A stretch of DNA of 5,179 nucleotides from an uncultured Syntrophomonadaceae bacterium (GTDB lineage Bacteria > Bacillota > Syntrophomonadia > Syntrophomonadales > Syntrophomonadaceae). Where the stretch lies: contig CALXSZ010000038.1 in the NCBI GenBank assembly GCA_944391275.1, positions 1 through 5,179 on the forward strand. The letters are read 5' to 3'. The position numbers were made by a program, and so were the translations under genes. Every line of letters begins with the position of its first letter. Positions within the stretch are counted from its first letter, which is position 1. Under the pieces are notes generated by a model, which was not told where the DNA came from, ran no database searches, and worked only from the letters and a program-made list of their open reading frames with translations. Positions 3,832-5,179 of the stretch are shown piece by piece.

Positions 3832-5047
3832 TGAAAAACAAAAAAAAATATTGGCATTTCCATATAGCAAATTTGATTTAATCATATGTGACGGAAGCGT
3901 GCGCAGCGGAAAAACTTCCATTATGTCCGTTTCGTTTGTGAATTGGGCTATGGAAAATTATTCGAATCAATTGTTTGGCCTATGTGGAAAAACCGTCGAC
4001 TCATGCTGGAAGAATCTGGTAATTCCGCTAACGTCAATGACATATATTCACGAAAGATATTCCATAAAAATAAAACGCGCGGAAAAAATAGTTGAAATTA
4101 GAAACGGCGAAGTCACAAATTATTTTGAAATATTCGGTGGAAAAGATGAAGGCAGCGCGGCGTTAATACAGGGCCGCACTTTCGCGGGCGTGCTGCTGGA
4201 TGAGGTTGCGTTAATGCCGGAATCATTCGTCAATCAGGCGCTGGCCCGCTGTTCCGTGGAAGGCGCGAAAATGTGGTTTTCGTGCAACCCAGACAATCCG
4301 CAGCATTGGTTTTACGTAAACTGGATTCAAAACGCCAAGGCCCGCAACGCGCTGCATCTGCATTTCACAATGCGAGACAATCCATCGCTTAGCGAAAAGA
4401 CGCTGGAACGATATGAATCAATGTACAGCGGCGTATTTTACAAGCGATACATTCTGGGAGAATGGGTTGCGGCTGAAGGTTTGGTGTACGATTTTGGCGA
4501 AGACAACATAACCGATGATATTCCAGATAGCGGTGAATACGCGGTTTCCGTGGACTATGGCACATTGAATCCGTTTGCGGCCTGCTTGTGGTGTTGGGAC
4601 GGAAAAACCGCAACGATGATTCGCGAATACTATTATTCCGGCAGAAATGAACACGCAAATAAAACAGATGAGGAATATTACGTTGAATTGGGAAAACTAA
4701 TCGGTGATTTGCCGGTTAGCGCAATAGTGGTTGATCCGTCCGCCGCAAACTTCATCGAAGTTATAAAACGGCACGGAAAATACAAAGTGCGCAAGGCTGT
4801 TAATGATGTTATTCCCGGAATCGCTACAGTGCAACGTTATCTGCATGACGGAACAATAAAAATTCATAGGTCGTGCAAAAATTGCATTCGCGAATTTGGA
4901 TTGTATAGATGGGACGAAAAAAGCAATGAAGATAAACCCATAAAAGATTCCGACCATGTGCTCGATAGCCTACGATATTACACTTTTACGTTATTGAGAC
5001 GTAAAGTAGGAAAAGAGCCGTATATTCCATTATATGAAAGGTGGTGA
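3824..5047 (+). CDS. terL: Phage terminase large subunit
   Basis: The product is 407 residues, a normal full length for PBSX-like large terminases. The ATPase half shows Walker A GSVRSGKTS (24-32), Walker B VLLDE (123-127) and the coupling motif SCNPDNPQHWFY (153-164). The nuclease half shows the RNase H-like acidic residues D244 (VSVDYG), D304 (IVVDPS) and D377/D381 (SDHVLDSLRYY). It packages concatemeric DNA into proheads using ATP and cuts it at the ends. ATG3824 is preferred over TTG3821; the Shine-Dalgarno is weak (GGTG 3812-3815), so translation is likely coupled to the overlapping GIY-YIG gene. A run of nine A residues (3840-3848) lies in codons 6-9. The first 100 codons look more AT-rich than the rest. 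The portal gene follows directly. Confidence 0.95.
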   Translation: MISEKQKKILAFPYSKFDLIICDGSVRSGKTSIMSVSFVNWAMENYSNQLFGLCGKTVDSCWKNLVIPLTSMTYIHERYSIKIKRAEKIVEIRNGEVTNYFEIFGGKDEGSAALIQGRTFAGVLLDEVALMPESFVNQALARCSVEGAKMWFSCNPDNPQHWFYVNWIQNAKARNALHLHFTMRDNPSLSEKTLERYESMYSGVFYKRYILGEWVAAEGLVYDFGEDNITDDIPDSGEYAVSVDYGTLNPFAACLWCWDGKTATMIREYYYSGRNEHANKTDEEYYVELGKLIGDLPVSAIVVDPSAANFIEVIKRHGKYKVRKAVNDVIPGIATVQRYLHDGTIKIHRSCKNCIREFGLYRWDEKSNEDKPIKDSDHVLDSLRYYTFTLLRRKVGKEPYIPLYERW

Positions 5048-5052
5048 GACGC

Positions 5053-5179
5053 TTGACCACTTACCAGGACTTAATCGCTGTTGGCGAAAACGAAATAAAC
5101 CGCATGGAATTTGTGCGCTCCGTGGTGAATGACCACATTTCGAGCGATGACTATAAAATAGCTTCGGCTGCTGAAGCAT
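5053..5179 (+). CDS. Phage portal protein, N-terminal fragment (3' end outside window)
   Basis: The first 42 codons are visible: MTTYQDLIAVGENEINRMEF, then VRSVVNDHISSDDYKIASAA. The acidic helical start followed by I..H..SDDYK.A..AE is typical of SPP1 gp6-like portals of Bacillota phages, where the next words are usually AE.YYR.. with N(P). The start is TTG5053, supported by AAGGTGGTGA upstream (AGGTGG 5039-5044, 8 bases away) that overlaps the terL stop. Position directly after terL is the standard place for the portal, which forms the dodecameric DNA channel at the capsid vertex and docks the terminase motor. The assignment relies on position plus this short N-terminus. Confidence 0.75.
   Translation, partial: MTTYQDLIAVGENEINRMEFVRSVVNDHISSDDYKIASAAEA

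Noticed and set aside
1..5179. tRNA, rRNA or known riboswitch
   Set aside because: No cloverleaf with a TTC-arm signature, no rRNA-like sequence and no recognisable aptamer core was seen on either strand by eye.

Overview
The window looks like the packaging-gene end of a tailed bacteriophage or prophage of a low-to-moderate GC Firmicute, most likely a gut Clostridia host. The reasons are Gram-positive ribosome binding sites (AGGAG, AAGGTGGTGATC), a sigma-A type promoter, a PBSX/SPP1-style large terminase followed at once by a portal gene, and a small sigma-region-4-like regulator of the ArpU/RinA type in front of the terminases. All genes read on the + strand, tightly packed and often overlapping by 1-8 bases. 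No integrase or bacterial flank is present, so phage versus prophage cannot be decided here.

Layout. 1-104 is the 3' end of a MazG-like nucleotide pyrophosphohydrolase gene. 79-743 holds two small adjacent genes sharing a NUMOD1-like DNA-binding module; the first also carries a cysteine-rich tail. 743-1156 encodes the late-regulator candidate. 1141-1387 is a dense control region: 10-bp-phased repeats running into the -35 of a strong promoter, a near-perfect 25-bp inverted repeat at the predicted transcription start, a GC-rich hairpin with a T-rich tail (probable terminator), and an extended Shine-Dalgarno. 1388-1783 is the probable small terminase gene. 1776-2615 is a C5-cytosine DNA methyltransferase with all key motifs. 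2575-2724 is the out-of-frame remnant of a second, amino (N6/N4) DNA methyltransferase. 2726-3322 encodes a PLD-like (HKD) protein. 3343-3831 encodes a GIY-YIG nuclease with an excisionase-like HTH tail. 3824-5047 is the large terminase and 5053-5179 the start of the portal gene.

How it fits together. The regulator at 743-1156 probably acts on the control region directly behind it to switch on late genes (small terminase, cargo, large terminase, portal). The promoter, short structured leader and terminator before the first late gene resemble late operons controlled by antitermination or activation, but this is inference. The small and large terminase genes are separated by about 2 kb of DNA-modification and nuclease cargo, some of it visibly decayed or imported.

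The most unusual signal is inside the methyltransferase gene. A +1-frame ORF (2059-2505) is open through its middle and carries its own family-like motifs (SPLWPTP, NPEFVEWLMGYPIGWT). They lie exactly over methyltransferase motif VIII and the motif IX-X region in the main frame. This suggests dual coding or overprinting. The control region at 1141-1350 is the second place worth close study.
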